In this document: piece by piece, positions 43,373 through 53,242 of the stretch | How the letters are laid out: every line of letters starts with the position of its first letter | Numbering within the stretch: the stretch's first letter is position 1 | Assembly: GCA_015062585.1 (NCBI GenBank) | Contig: SUUJ01000001.1 | Location: 1-64,000 of the forward strand | Length of the DNA: 64,000 nucleotides | Source of the DNA: Alphaproteobacteria bacterium | Lineage (GTDB): Bacteria > Pseudomonadota > Alphaproteobacteria > RF32 > CAG-239 | Reading direction: 5' to 3' | Translations under genes and position numbers: made by a program | The notes under the pieces: model-generated | What the model saw: only the letters and a program-made list of their open reading frames with translations | Database searches by the model: none | What the model was told of the DNA's origin: nothing

Positions 43373-45493
43373 ATGAACGCAGATCTCGAAAAACTTGCTT
43401 CGAAATTGAAGATTGCAACTTCGTATACCGACGGCGGATTAAAGCGTAAAGAATACAGCGTAAGCGACAAAGTTATAAAATTCTTTGTTCAAGCCTTAGG
43501 TTACAAAGCAGGTAATGAAAAACAAATCAAAGATTCAATTGCCGAAGTAGAAAACAAAAGATGGCGTCAAGCATTGGAACCGATATATGTATGCAATCAA
43601 AATAATCTGATAATTGATGTTGTTTCCCCTGATTTGTCAGATATTAAAATCAGTGCAAAAGATAAATCCGGCAAGGAAACAAAGCTTGATTATACCTATA
43701 TGCAAAATGCCGAAAACAAAGGACTGTTTTACAAAGAAAGCCTTCGTATCAATACAGAGCTGGAAATAGGCTATTATGATTTGACCGTAACAATTTCCGG
43801 CAAAAAATATGAAACGGTTTTAGCTGTTGCTCCTGACAAATGCTATGATGTTTTGACAGATAAAAAAATATGGGGGTATGCTTTACAACTATATTCCGTA
43901 AAAAGCAAACGCAACTGGGGTGTCGGTGACTTTACCGATTTAGATGATTTTATTAAGCTATGCGCTAAAGACGGAGCCGATATCATCGGGCTTAATCCAC
44001 TCAATACTCTAAGTCATGATCATCCGGAAAATGCCTCACCTTATTCATCAATTTCGCGTGAGTTCCTAAATCCGATATATATTGACGTCGAAAAAGTACC
44101 TGAGTTTGAAACCAAAGATAAAAAAGATGTCGAGGCCGTATTAAAAGAAGTCAAATCTTTAGAATTGATTGATTACGGCAAAATATACCCGCTAAAAATT
44201 TCGGTATTGGAAAAATGTTTTGAACGCTTTAAGGCAAAAAAATCAGGAGACAGAAAAAAAGCATTTGATAAGTTTTGCAAAACTTATGGTGAAGCGCTCG
44301 ATAACTTGGCTCTTTTTCAAAGTATATACGAAGTTAAGACCAAAGAAATATGGGGCGGTTGGCGTGCTTGGCCTGATGATTTGAAATCACCTTCAGCCAA
44401 AGGTGTTAAGCAATTTGCCAAAGAGCATCAAGACAGAATAGATTTTTTCAAATTTATGCAGTTTGAGGCTTTTCGTCAGTTTGACAAAGTGTCCGAAACC
44501 ATCAAAGAAAGCGGTTTAAAAATCGGATTATATCGCGATTTAGCGGTCGGTGTCGGACAAGACAGTGCCGAATTTTGGGGCGGTAATGAGTTGTTTATGC
44601 AAGAAGCCGGAACCGGTGCTCCGCCGGATGCTTTTTTCCCTGCCGGACAAAAATGGCGTTTGGGAACATTTTTGCCTCAAGCCTTAAAAGATAAAAAATA
44701 TATTCCTTTCATCAATATTTTACGCGCCAATATGCAAAATGCAGGTGCTTTGCGTATTGACCATGTAATGAGCTTAATGCGTCTTTATGTGATACCGGAC
44801 GCTTATGATGAAGGAACATATATATACTACAATTTTGAAGATATGCTAAACATTGTAGCATTGGAAAGCCAACTTAATAAGTGTATGATTGTCGGCGAAA
44901 GTATCGGAAATGTACCGGCCGGATTTTTAGAGGCTTTGGCTGATAAAAACATATATTCGCTTAGCGTTTTGTGGGCTGAACGTTGGGAAAGCGGTTGGGG
45001 TGACTTTAAACAACCGCAGTTTTATCCGAACAATGCTTTTGCCTCGGTAGCAACGCATGATATTGCGCCATTAAAAATGTGGTGGTTCGGTTATGATATA
45101 GAAGTCAGCGCATCTCTGGGCTTAATAGCCAACGATGGCGAAAAGTTGTCAGCCTATCATAAGCGCGAAGCTGACAGACAAAAGCTGTTATCGGCACTTG
45201 ACTATGCTAATGTATGGCCAAAAGACAGATTTCGTAGCGGTAATTATATTTATGGCGAAAGCTATCCCGAAGGAATAGAAGAAGCGGTAGAAGCTTTTGT
45301 GGCAAAATCAGCTTCTCCGGTCTATCTGGCACAATTGGAAGATATATTGCATATTACTCAAATGCAAAATCTCCCCGGTACTGATAGAGATAAGCACCCC
45401 AATTGGCAACGCCGACTAACTGTCGATTTGGAAGACTTGGCAAACGACAGTGCTTATATTCGTTGCGTCAGAGCAATCAAGCGCGAGAGATAA
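43373..45493 (+). CDS. malQ: 4-alpha-glucanotransferase
   Basis: Moves glucan segments between maltodextrins (GH77 disproportionating enzyme). The 706 residues have an N-terminal beta-rich extension (1-155), then the catalytic barrel with WGVGDFTDL, the nucleophile Asp in LRIDHVMSLMRL, the acid Glu in VGESIGNVP and ATHDIAPL. It comes 13 bases after glgX. glgC, glgA and glgP are not in the window. Confidence 0.95.
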   Translation: MNADLEKLASKLKIATSYTDGGLKRKEYSVSDKVIKFFVQALGYKAGNEKQIKDSIAEVENKRWRQALEPIYVCNQNNLIIDVVSPDLSDIKISAKDKSGKETKLDYTYMQNAENKGLFYKESLRINTELEIGYYDLTVTISGKKYETVLAVAPDKCYDVLTDKKIWGYALQLYSVKSKRNWGVGDFTDLDDFIKLCAKDGADIIGLNPLNTLSHDHPENASPYSSISREFLNPIYIDVEKVPEFETKDKKDVEAVLKEVKSLELIDYGKIYPLKISVLEKCFERFKAKKSGDRKKAFDKFCKTYGEALDNLALFQSIYEVKTKEIWGGWRAWPDDLKSPSAKGVKQFAKEHQDRIDFFKFMQFEAFRQFDKVSETIKESGLKIGLYRDLAVGVGQDSAEFWGGNELFMQEAGTGAPPDAFFPAGQKWRLGTFLPQALKDKKYIPFINILRANMQNAGALRIDHVMSLMRLYVIPDAYDEGTYIYYNFEDMLNIVALESQLNKCMIVGESIGNVPAGFLEALADKNIYSLSVLWAERWESGWGDFKQPQFYPNNAFASVATHDIAPLKMWWFGYDIEVSASLGLIANDGEKLSAYHKREADRQKLLSALDYANVWPKDRFRSGNYIYGESYPEGIEEAVEAFVAKSASPVYLAQLEDILHITQMQNLPGTDRDKHPNWQRRLTVDLEDLANDSAYIRCVRAIKRER

Positions 45494-45521
45494 TATTAAG
45501 AGATGAATATTATATGAATAT

Positions 45522-45552
45522 AAAAAAGGAGCTCACTCTATGAGTGGGCTCC
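45522..45552 (-). terminator. Intrinsic terminator
   Basis: GGAGC(T)CACTC stem with its near complement. The T run exists only when read on the minus strand, so it serves the gene at 45577-46119. Confidence 0.8.
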
Positions 45553-45576
45553 GTAGTCAGTTGTCCGGTTTCCGAG

Positions 45577-46119
45577 CTATTTTTCTACAAAATAGCTTTT
45601 CATTGTTTCTGATCCTAGATACTGTCTCAGGAATCTAAATTCCTCATCAGTAATCTCAAATTCCTGATCAGAAATTATTCCATTCGCTAACTTTTCGCGC
45701 AACACTTCTGCCTTTTCATGAGGCATCTTGATATCCTCAAATGGGGTAGCGCTGAAACCAAACACTCGTTTGAAGCAACCGAGACACCCCGCAGGATGCT
45801 CAATTGTGTACAATGTACCGTTATTAAACGCCTCTTTCAGTGCCCCTGCACAGCGAGGGTCAGTTTCTTTAACAAAATAACCATCCATATAGATGATCAT
45901 ATTTTTCACGCCGTTATTAAATAGGATGTATCCTTTGTAATACTCTCCCGCTTTTAACAGATCTCCGTTATATATTTTTTGGAGATATGTGAAGTCTTTC
46001 CCCATGTTTTCGAGGGTAATAGATAGAGCCTCTTTTTTTGTCATTTTTAATGCCAAAAATTCGGCAGCAACAGGTGTTTGGTTGCCGACAATCAGATTGA
46101 AAAATTGAATCTTTTTCAT
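45577..46119 (-). CDS. Unknown 180-residue protein
   Basis: A soluble protein with no recognised family: alternating helices and strands, a Cys-rich HPAGCLGCFKRV segment near residue 105, and acidic helices at the C terminus. There is no Shine-Dalgarno sequence before the ATG, only AAATTTACGAAAAA, and the leader is long and AT-rich. With the similar genes at 61284 and 20108 it may reflect transfer from a lineage that does not depend on such sites, for example Bacteroidota. Confidence 0.65.
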   Translation of the reverse strand: MKKIQFFNLIVGNQTPVAAEFLALKMTKKEALSITLENMGKDFTYLQKIYNGDLLKAGEYYKGYILFNNGVKNMIIYMDGYFVKETDPRCAGALKEAFNNGTLYTIEHPAGCLGCFKRVFGFSATPFEDIKMPHEKAEVLREKLANGIISDQEFEITDEEFRFLRQYLGSETMKSYFVEK

Positions 46120-46335
46120 TTTTTCGTAAATTTAGAAAGTTAATATTTTTTATTAGTTTATTATCGTCTCCAAAATCTTCATGAAAAAAGCAAAACGGCT
46201 AGACCGTAACAACCATGCCTCTCTACACAAAAATTTCTATAATTGTAATATTTTACTAAGGGTAATTATATCACATTTTTAAGCCTTGTGCAACCATTTA
46301 AATTTTATACGACAGTTGATGAAATATTTTTTTTA

Positions 46336-46382
46336 TTGATTTTTAAATATTATAGTTTATACATACCATCTGAATGTATGTA
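46336..46382 (+). promoter_or_regulatory. acrR/acrAB promoter with AcrR-type operator
   Basis: TTGATT (46336-46341), a 16-base spacer and TATACA (46358-46363). The -10 overlaps an inverted repeat, TACATAC (46360-46366) and GTATGTA (46376-46382), with a 9-base centre. The arms equal those of the E. coli AcrR operator as I recall it; the centre is one base shorter. Confidence 0.8.
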
Positions 46383-46405
46383 TGAATTGTTGTCGGAAGT
46401 TACAA

Positions 46406-47017
46406 ATGGTAAGAAAAACAAAAGAAGATACAGAGCAAACACGCATGGCGATTATGGAATCAGCTTTGCAAACTTTTTATGACAAAGGCTTTTCAAGAAC
46501 AACCTTTGATGAAATAGCCAAACGCATAAATTTGACCAAAGGAGCGGTATATTGGCACTTTAGGAACAAAGCCGATATTATTGCAGCCATAATCAAAGAA
46601 AGAATACCTCAAAACAGTACGGATATATCGAAAATATTAACTGTCGATGAGTTAAAATCATCCATTATAAAACGCGCAGAAAATATTGAAAAAGACAAAA
46701 AAGTAAAGGATTTTTTATTCTTTATGCTATATCGTATGGAATGGTCCGAAGCAGTGTTGGATAATGTATGGGCACAAATAGGTGATTTATGCGAATTATC
46801 TGATAAAAATTTATATGATATATTATGCAACCTGCAAAAAAACGGACAGATAAAAAAAGACGCAAATATTACAATTTTGAGTGAAATCTTGATTTGTTTT
46901 ATGCGCGGATGTATCAACAAATATGTTTCAGGTATCAGAAACAACACAAATTTAACAACCATTGTTGCCGAGGGATTCGACACAATAATAAATAATGTAA
47001 GAGCGGAGAATAAATAA
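46406..47017 (+). CDS. TetR/AcrR-family repressor of the adjacent efflux pump
   Basis: A 203-residue one-helix-turn-helix repressor. The DNA-binding domain fills residues 1-60, with FDEIAKRINLTKGAVYWHFRNKADI as the family signature. The C-terminal ligand domain is helical. The start at 46406 follows GGAAG; an earlier ATG lies inside the operator. It begins the acrR-acrA-acrB unit and is 2 bases from the next gene. Binding of a drug-like ligand should release the operator and switch on the pump. Confidence 0.93.
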   Translation: MVRKTKEDTEQTRMAIMESALQTFYDKGFSRTTFDEIAKRINLTKGAVYWHFRNKADIIAAIIKERIPQNSTDISKILTVDELKSSIIKRAENIEKDKKVKDFLFFMLYRMEWSEAVLDNVWAQIGDLCELSDKNLYDILCNLQKNGQIKKDANITILSEILICFMRGCINKYVSGIRNNTNLTTIVAEGFDTIINNVRAENK

Positions 47018-47019
47018 AA

Positions 47020-48177
47020 ATGCAAGTAGTAAAAATCCAAAAAAGAAAAATTATATTAAACTTTGTTATAATAATGCTTTCGGTTGCAACCGGTTGGTAC
47101 ATAAAAGCAAAACTTACTCCAAATGCCGGTGGTATGATGGGTATGATGGGAAATATTCCGCATGTATTGGTTGAAGATGTCAAAATTGTAGATGTTTCTT
47201 CCCAAAAGAAATATATTGCCTCGGTTGAAGCAATCAATAGTGTGAATCTTATTCCGCAAGTTTCAGGCTATATAGATAAAGTGTTGTTTCAAGAAGGTTC
47301 TGTTGTAAATGAGGGTGATATTTTATTTATAATTGAGCAAGATCGTTACATCGCCAATGTTGATTTGGCCAAAGCAGCTTTGTCTTCCGCTCAGGCAAAT
47401 TTAGTCAAATCAGAACGCGATTACAAACGCCAAAAAGCACTAAGCACTCATAACTATGCTTCAAAATCAACCTTAGACCAATCAGAAAGTGCCTATTTGC
47501 AAGCAAAGGCTGCTGTTGCTCAAGCCAAAGCGAATTTAGAATTGGCTCAAATTGATATGGAACACACCGAAATTAAAGCTCCTTTTACCGGAACTATCGG
47601 TAAAGCCTTGGTAACAGAAGGAAACTTTGTTTCTTCAAACAGCCAAACTCTTGCCCGCATTGTTCAAAAATCTCCGGTCAGAGTTGCTTTTTCCGTTCCT
47701 GATAAAGATCACCATTTGTTTAGTGGCTTAGGCATAAACAATTTGAGGACCAAGGTTATAATACCGGGCAATAATGTTTTTGATGAAAAAGTAAACTCAT
47801 ATTTTATCAATAACGAAATCAATACAAATACCGCAACATTGTCTGTTTATTTGGAATATTTGAATCACTCAAAAGAGTTAATCCCCGGTAACTATGTCGA
47901 TGTAATTCTTTCATCTGCCAATCCTCAACCGGCTGTTGTGATAAATCCTGCCGCCGTTATGCAAGATGCCAACGGTGCTTATGTATATGCCGTTGATGAT
48001 GAAGGCAAGGTAAAAGAAACTCGAGTTCAATTGGACGGTATGTTTGAAAGTAAACAAATTGTTTTATCCGGTCTTGAGGGTAACGAAAAAATCATCGTAA
48101 GCGGTGTGCAAAAAGCCAAAGACGGTTCAACAGTCAGAGCAAGTTTAGTTTCTAATGATACTGAGGAGGCTAAATAA
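47020..48177 (+). CDS. acrA: RND efflux membrane-fusion protein (AcrA/MexA type)
   Basis: A 385-residue periplasmic adaptor. An N-terminal hydrophobic segment (about 12-28) acts as an uncleaved anchor; no lipobox Cys is present. A lipoyl domain with LIPQVSGYIDKVLFQEGSVV, a helical hairpin (about 95-150), a beta-barrel domain and a membrane-proximal domain follow. A Met/Gly-rich patch (GGMMGMMG) lies just after the anchor. It links AcrB to an outer-membrane channel that must be encoded elsewhere. Confidence 0.93.
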   Translation: MQVVKIQKRKIILNFVIIMLSVATGWYIKAKLTPNAGGMMGMMGNIPHVLVEDVKIVDVSSQKKYIASVEAINSVNLIPQVSGYIDKVLFQEGSVVNEGDILFIIEQDRYIANVDLAKAALSSAQANLVKSERDYKRQKALSTHNYASKSTLDQSESAYLQAKAAVAQAKANLELAQIDMEHTEIKAPFTGTIGKALVTEGNFVSSNSQTLARIVQKSPVRVAFSVPDKDHHLFSGLGINNLRTKVIIPGNNVFDEKVNSYFINNEINTNTATLSVYLEYLNHSKELIPGNYVDVILSSANPQPAVVINPAAVMQDANGAYVYAVDDEGKVKETRVQLDGMFESKQIVLSGLEGNEKIIVSGVQKAKDGSTVRASLVSNDTEEAK

Positions 48178-48179
48178 CA

Positions 48180-51100
48180 ATGTTTTCTCGCATATTTATC
48201 GAAAGACCTCGTTTTGCGATGGTAATATCCATCGTTATGGCTATTGCCGGAATTATCTCGGTATTATCATTGCCGATTGCTCTTTATCCTGAAGTTACAC
48301 CGCCTGAAATTGTGGTTTCGGCGACCTATCCCGGTGCTTCGGCCGAGGTTGTGGCTCGAACAATCGGTATTCCGTTGGAGGAACAAATCAACGGTGTTGA
48401 AGATATGCTGTATATGTCCTCGTCATCAGAAGACTCATCTTATCAATTAACCGTTACTTTTAAGGTTGGTATTGATTCGGATATGGCTCAGGTAAAAGTA
48501 CAGAACCGTATCCAACAGGCTATGTCAAAGCTTCCAAGCGAAGTTCAGCGCCAAGGCTTAAGAGTTATGCGTCGTTCTTCAAATATTTTGGGTTTTGTAT
48601 CGGTGTTTTCTCCGGATAACAGTTGGACCAGCCAAGAACTTAGCGACTTTGTACAAAATAATATGAAAAATAACCTCGGTCGTGTAAACGGTGTGGGCGA
48701 GGTTAATGTTTATTCAGCCAGACTTAGTATGCGCGTATGGCTTGATGCAGATAAAATAGCCGCTTTGAATTTGCCTATAAGCTCAATTACCGCAGCAATT
48801 GAAGGTCAAAACTATCAACCTTCACTCGGTAAAGTAGGTGCTATGCCGGGTGACGGCAAACAGCAAATTGTATACTCGCTCCAAACCCAAGGTCGTGTTA
48901 ACGAAGTAAAAGACTTTTCCGACATCATTGTCAGAACTGACGAAGATGGTGGTTTGGTACGACTGAAAGATATCGCACGCATCGAGATTGGTGAAGAAAG
49001 CTATATGGCTTCATCACGATATAATGGTGCGCCCAATGTTGCGATAGCAATTAACCAATTAACCGGTGCCAATGCCCTCGACGCCATGAAAAATTTGAAA
49101 GCTGAACTGGAGAGAATGAAAGCCAACTTCCCCGAGGGTGTTGATTATTTATTCGGTTATGATTCAACCAAATATATCAGCGCCTCTATTGAAGAAGTTG
49201 TCTTGACACTTATATTGACATTTGCTTTGGTGGTTTTGGTTTGCTACATTTTCTTACAGGATTGGCGCTCAACATTGGTGCCGTCGCTCACTATTCCGGT
49301 GTCATTATTGGCAACCTTTGCGGTAATGCTGGCACTAGGTTACAGCCTTAATATGTTAACCTTGTTCGGTCTTGTTTTGGCAATCGGTTTGGTGGTGGAT
49401 GATGCCATCGTTGTGGTTGAGCGTGTTTTAGCCTTGATGGAGCAAGAAAACTTAGAACCTAAGGCCGCCACTATTAAGGCCATGGAAGAAGTTTCCGGAG
49501 CTATTGTTGCCACAACCTTAGTTTTGTTGGCAATCTTCGTTCCTGTCGGATTTATGGGGGGAATTACCGGTAAGATTTATCAGCAATTTGCCGTATCTAT
49601 TTCATTGGCAGTATTTTTCTCTGCTGTCAATGCCTTAACCCTGTCTCCGGCGCTTTGTGCCACAATCTTAAAACCGTTTAAGATGAAGGAAAAAGGTCCG
49701 CTTCATTGGTTTAACTTAGCCTTAAATAAGGGCCGAGATACCTATACCGGATTGGTTGGTATTTTTGGTCGCAAGATAGGTGTTGTTGCTGTTGTTTACG
49801 GTATTGCGTTAATTATCATATGCGCTATCTTAAATATCAGCCAAACATCATTTATTCCTTCCGAGGACCAGGGTGTGATTATGGCTAATATTCAGCTTCC
49901 TGAGGGTGCTTCTCGTGTACGAACACAAGAGTTTGTTGATAAAATATCTCCTATTATCAGAAAAGAATCAGGCGTCAGCGATTTGATGATGATTACCGGT
50001 ATCAGTATGATTGGCGGTCGCGGTGAAAATGTGGCAATGGCCTTTATCGTACTAAAACCATGGAACGAAAGAAGCAAAGAAGACTATTCTACCAATATTT
50101 TAAACCGTCTTCGTGCCAAACTTAGTGCCTTTCCTGATGCCGAAGTTCAACTTTTTGAACCTCCGGCAATTATGGGACTTGGTATGAGCGGTGGTATGGA
50201 TTTCAGGCTTCAATCACTTGATACGGATAATCCGCAAGCCATAGAACAGGCATTATTAGCTGTATTGTCAAAAATAAATGCTTTGCCCGAAGTTTCATAT
50301 GCTTATACTACTTATACAGCCAAAACTCCCAATATCTATGTTGATATCGACAGGGTAAAGGCTGAAAGTATGAAGGTTGCTGTAGGAAGCATCTTTTCAA
50401 CTTTGCAATTTTACTTAGGTTCGGCTTATATCAACGATGTAAACTTCGGAACACAAGTTAACAAAGTTATGGTTCAAGCCGATTGGAAGAACCGTAAAGA
50501 TATCGAATCTATTAAAGAGCTTCATGTTCAAAATCAAGATGGTCAAATGGTTCCATTAGGTAGTGTTTTGTCCTTGAAAAAAATATTATCACCCCGTGTG
50601 GTAAACCGTTATAACCAATATCCTTCAGCAACTATTACAGCTGTTCAAAACCAAGCCGTAAGTACCGGTGAGGCAATGAAAGCAGTTGAAAAGGTTGGCA
50701 ACAGTTTGCCCAAAGGTTTTGGTTATGAATGGTCAGGTATCAGTTTCCAAGAGAAAAACTCTCAAGGTCAAATCGGTTATTTGATTACTTTAGCGGTTAT
50801 CTTTGGTTACTTGTTCTTGGTAGCTCAATACGAAAGCTGGATTACTCCTTTGCCTGTGTTAACTTCGGTAGCCGTGGCTATGCTTGGTGCTTTGGTCGGA
50901 CTTTTTGTAACCGGATTACCGTTGAGTATTTATGCTCAGTTAGGTCTTATCCTATTGGTAGGTTTATCCGCTAAAAACGCTATTTTGATTGTGGAATTTG
51001 CCCGTGACGAACACGAGAAAAACGGCACCAATTTGGTAAGATCGGCAATGGTTGGTACCAAAGAGCGCTTCCGTGCTGTGTTAATGACTGCCTTTACCTT

Positions 51101-51284
51101 TATTTTGGGTGTGTTCCCGATGATTGTGGCAACCGGTGCCGGTGCTTCAAGCCGTATTGCAATCGGAGTTCCGGTATTCTACGGAATGTTGCTCGGAACT
51201 GCATTGGGCTTAATAGTTATCCCTCTGCTATACATATTGTTTGAAACACTATATGAAAAAACAGTCGGAAAAAACAAAAAATAA
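48180..51284 (+). CDS. acrB: RND multidrug efflux pump (AcrB/MexB, HAE-1 type)
   Basis: A 1034-residue inner-membrane proton/drug antiporter, standard length. It has 12 membrane helices with two large periplasmic loops. The proton relay is intact: VVDDAIVVVE carries the Asp pair and GLSAKNAILIVEFA the matching Lys. FIERPRFAMVISI at the N terminus is typical. It starts 2 bases after acrA and ends in a terminator; no TolC-type gene follows. Confidence 0.96.
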   Translation: MFSRIFIERPRFAMVISIVMAIAGIISVLSLPIALYPEVTPPEIVVSATYPGASAEVVARTIGIPLEEQINGVEDMLYMSSSSEDSSYQLTVTFKVGIDSDMAQVKVQNRIQQAMSKLPSEVQRQGLRVMRRSSNILGFVSVFSPDNSWTSQELSDFVQNNMKNNLGRVNGVGEVNVYSARLSMRVWLDADKIAALNLPISSITAAIEGQNYQPSLGKVGAMPGDGKQQIVYSLQTQGRVNEVKDFSDIIVRTDEDGGLVRLKDIARIEIGEESYMASSRYNGAPNVAIAINQLTGANALDAMKNLKAELERMKANFPEGVDYLFGYDSTKYISASIEEVVLTLILTFALVVLVCYIFLQDWRSTLVPSLTIPVSLLATFAVMLALGYSLNMLTLFGLVLAIGLVVDDAIVVVERVLALMEQENLEPKAATIKAMEEVSGAIVATTLVLLAIFVPVGFMGGITGKIYQQFAVSISLAVFFSAVNALTLSPALCATILKPFKMKEKGPLHWFNLALNKGRDTYTGLVGIFGRKIGVVAVVYGIALIIICAILNISQTSFIPSEDQGVIMANIQLPEGASRVRTQEFVDKISPIIRKESGVSDLMMITGISMIGGRGENVAMAFIVLKPWNERSKEDYSTNILNRLRAKLSAFPDAEVQLFEPPAIMGLGMSGGMDFRLQSLDTDNPQAIEQALLAVLSKINALPEVSYAYTTYTAKTPNIYVDIDRVKAESMKVAVGSIFSTLQFYLGSAYINDVNFGTQVNKVMVQADWKNRKDIESIKELHVQNQDGQMVPLGSVLSLKKILSPRVVNRYNQYPSATITAVQNQAVSTGEAMKAVEKVGNSLPKGFGYEWSGISFQEKNSQGQIGYLITLAVIFGYLFLVAQYESWITPLPVLTSVAVAMLGALVGLFVTGLPLSIYAQLGLILLVGLSAKNAILIVEFARDEHEKNGTNLVRSAMVGTKERFRAVLMTAFTFILGVFPMIVATGAGASSRIAIGVPVFYGMLLGTALGLIVIPLLYILFETLYEKTVGKNKK

Positions 51285-51289
51285 AATTA

Positions 51290-51322
51290 AAACACCGTCA
51301 TAAAATTGGCGGTGTTTTTTTT
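51290..51322 (+). terminator. Intrinsic terminator of the acrRAB unit
   Basis: AACACCG stem with CGGTGTT, inner partial pairs and a run of eight T. Confidence 0.85.
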
Positions 51323-51422
51323 ATCAGATATAAAAATTGTGCATAAACATAAGGCGCGCTTGTACTTTTGCAACCTATAATTTATCCTGACTTCAGTTGT
51401 GAAGAGCATAGAAAGTAGATTT

Positions 51423-52307
51423 ATGAAAAGAATTTGCTTGTTTTTTGTTATTTTTATGGCGGCTTTAGTCGTAAAGCCGTGCTTTGCCGTATCGTACGGA
51501 GACTTGTACGATATAGAATGGTGCCCTTGCAATCCTGAGAATGAATTAAGCGGTCAAGGATCTGTTGTTTTGGGCCAGACAGTTATGTGTCCTTGCGAGT
51601 CTATGTATGCAGGATATGGCAGAACATTTAAAAAAGATATGCAAGAGGCTAAGCAAGTTATAAAAAAAGTAAAGGAAAAGGCTGCTAATTATAAATATTA
51701 TATTGGTATAGAGTTTAACAAGTCAGCTACGGAAACCAATAATGAAAATTTAACTTTTGATAATATGAAGTTTTCTAATCCGGTTGTTGTAGGAGCCGAT
51801 GATGTCTTTGCCGATCAGGATAATTTGGGTATTGTAATCGGTACGCGTCCTCATCCTAATTTTGGTATTGAAGCTTTTTATAATCGTAGCTTTGATGAGA
51901 ATGAAACAATTCATGTTGATCATAATGCTTTAGCCGGTTCACCTTATCACATGGTGAATACCTATCTTACAAAGTATCAGGCATTTGGTGTTGATATCCT
52001 TGGTTATCTTCCTATAACCGGTTTCTTTGATTTTGTGGCCTCAGTCGGCTTGGGACAGTACTATTTTGATAACGAAGTAAAACACGATGTGGCATATATA
52101 TCAGGTGGTCTTGCCGGCGATCCGTATTATGATAATATGTCATCAGACTTTAGCGAAGATACATTAGCTTGGCGCTTAGGCTTGGGTGCTCAAATTACTA
52201 TCGGTCGCGGCTTAATGTTAAGAGGAATGTACAGATATATTCACATAAACTCTACGGCAATTAAAAATATGCAGGAATTTTCCGTCGGTTTAGGTTTTGT
52301 TTTTTAG
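51423..52307 (+). CDS. Outer-membrane beta-barrel protein, paralogue 1
   Basis: A 294-residue protein with a signal peptide ending near residue 23 (VKPCFAVSY) followed by a Cys-rich stretch (WCPCNPENE, MCPCES). The C-terminal 210 residues are alternating strands (IGTRPHPNFGIEAFYNRSF, YQAFGVDILGYLPI) ending in an aromatic Phe, as in OmpA-like or Opa-like barrels. The start at 51423 follows GAAAG. It is paralogous to the next gene. The ligand is unknown. Confidence 0.8.
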   Translation: MKRICLFFVIFMAALVVKPCFAVSYGDLYDIEWCPCNPENELSGQGSVVLGQTVMCPCESMYAGYGRTFKKDMQEAKQVIKKVKEKAANYKYYIGIEFNKSATETNNENLTFDNMKFSNPVVVGADDVFADQDNLGIVIGTRPHPNFGIEAFYNRSFDENETIHVDHNALAGSPYHMVNTYLTKYQAFGVDILGYLPITGFFDFVASVGLGQYYFDNEVKHDVAYISGGLAGDPYYDNMSSDFSEDTLAWRLGLGAQITIGRGLMLRGMYRYIHINSTAIKNMQEFSVGLGFVF

Positions 52308-52329
52308 TAAAGAAATATAGGACAGTAGT

Positions 52330-53208
52330 ATGAAAAAATTTGGTTTTATAACAGTATTGGCAATAGCAGGGTTTATCGCTACTCCCGTTATCGCACAAAA
52401 CTATTACGATCCCGGATATTTTCAAGATAATACTCAAGGAGAAAACGCCTATAATTACGGCTATCCTCAAAATTATAATCGCCCGCAAAACTATGGTTAT
52501 CCGCAAAACTACGGCTATTATCAGCAACAAGTTCCAAATACACCCAAAGCTATGTCAAAGCCTCAAAATCAACCTCGTCCGGAGAGAAAAAGACGCGGAG
52601 TAGGTACCATATCTGTCGGTGCTGACTATGTTTTGGGTTATACATCGTTTTTGAACAATGACTATAATTTAGGCAGCGTTATTACCGGAAGTCCGGATTA
52701 TATATATACAACTCGCGATTTTGATAAAAACAGCAACGCCGTTGGTGCAAATATTGGATGGCGTCCGTTCAAAAATATCGGAATAGAAGCTTTTTATACT
52801 TCATCGCTAAAAACAAGTACTAAAGAAAATCTTTTGTCTGACAGTTATTTTCCCGAGTTTGCGACAGTTGAAAAAGAATCATCTTACAGAGCCTATGGTA
52901 TAGATATTATCGGCTATTACCAAGTTAATGAATATATTGAATTGTTAGCCTCAATCGGTGTCGGTAAATACGATTACGAGGCCGATATCATTATCAAAGC
53001 CAAAGATGTCGGCGTTACTCCGAATGTGTTGAGAAGCAGTACCCAAACTTTTGAAGATTCGGTTACGGCGTATCGTATCGGCGGAGGTTTCCAAATTTGG
53101 CTCAGTCGACATTTGGCATTTCGCATAACCGGTCGATGGACACAGCTGGGCGGAGATGTTGCCGATTATATCACCGAAGTTAACATGGGTGTTCGTTATC
53201 ACTTCTAA
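52330..53208 (+). CDS. Outer-membrane beta-barrel protein, paralogue 2, with Tyr/Asn/Gln-repeat N terminus
   Basis: A 292-residue barrel related to the preceding gene (IGWRPFKNIGIEAFYTSSL and YGIDIIGYYQVNEYIELLASIGVGKY). A signal peptide ends near residue 22. Residues 40-75 are a low-complexity repeat of NYGYPQ-type units, probably surface-exposed or periplasmic. A short basic RPERKRRG linker follows, then strands to a C-terminal YHF. The 22-base gap to paralogue 1 suggests one operon. Confidence 0.8.
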   Translation: MKKFGFITVLAIAGFIATPVIAQNYYDPGYFQDNTQGENAYNYGYPQNYNRPQNYGYPQNYGYYQQQVPNTPKAMSKPQNQPRPERKRRGVGTISVGADYVLGYTSFLNNDYNLGSVITGSPDYIYTTRDFDKNSNAVGANIGWRPFKNIGIEAFYTSSLKTSTKENLLSDSYFPEFATVEKESSYRAYGIDIIGYYQVNEYIELLASIGVGKYDYEADIIIKAKDVGVTPNVLRSSTQTFEDSVTAYRIGGGFQIWLSRHLAFRITGRWTQLGGDVADYITEVNMGVRYHF

Positions 53209-53242
53209 ATAATAAGCCTCTTATAAAAGAGGCTTATTATTT
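53207..53242. terminator. Bidirectional intrinsic terminator
   Basis: A perfect 16-base stem with an ATAA loop, shared by two convergent genes. It overlaps the 3' end of the methyltransferase gene. Confidence 0.95.
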
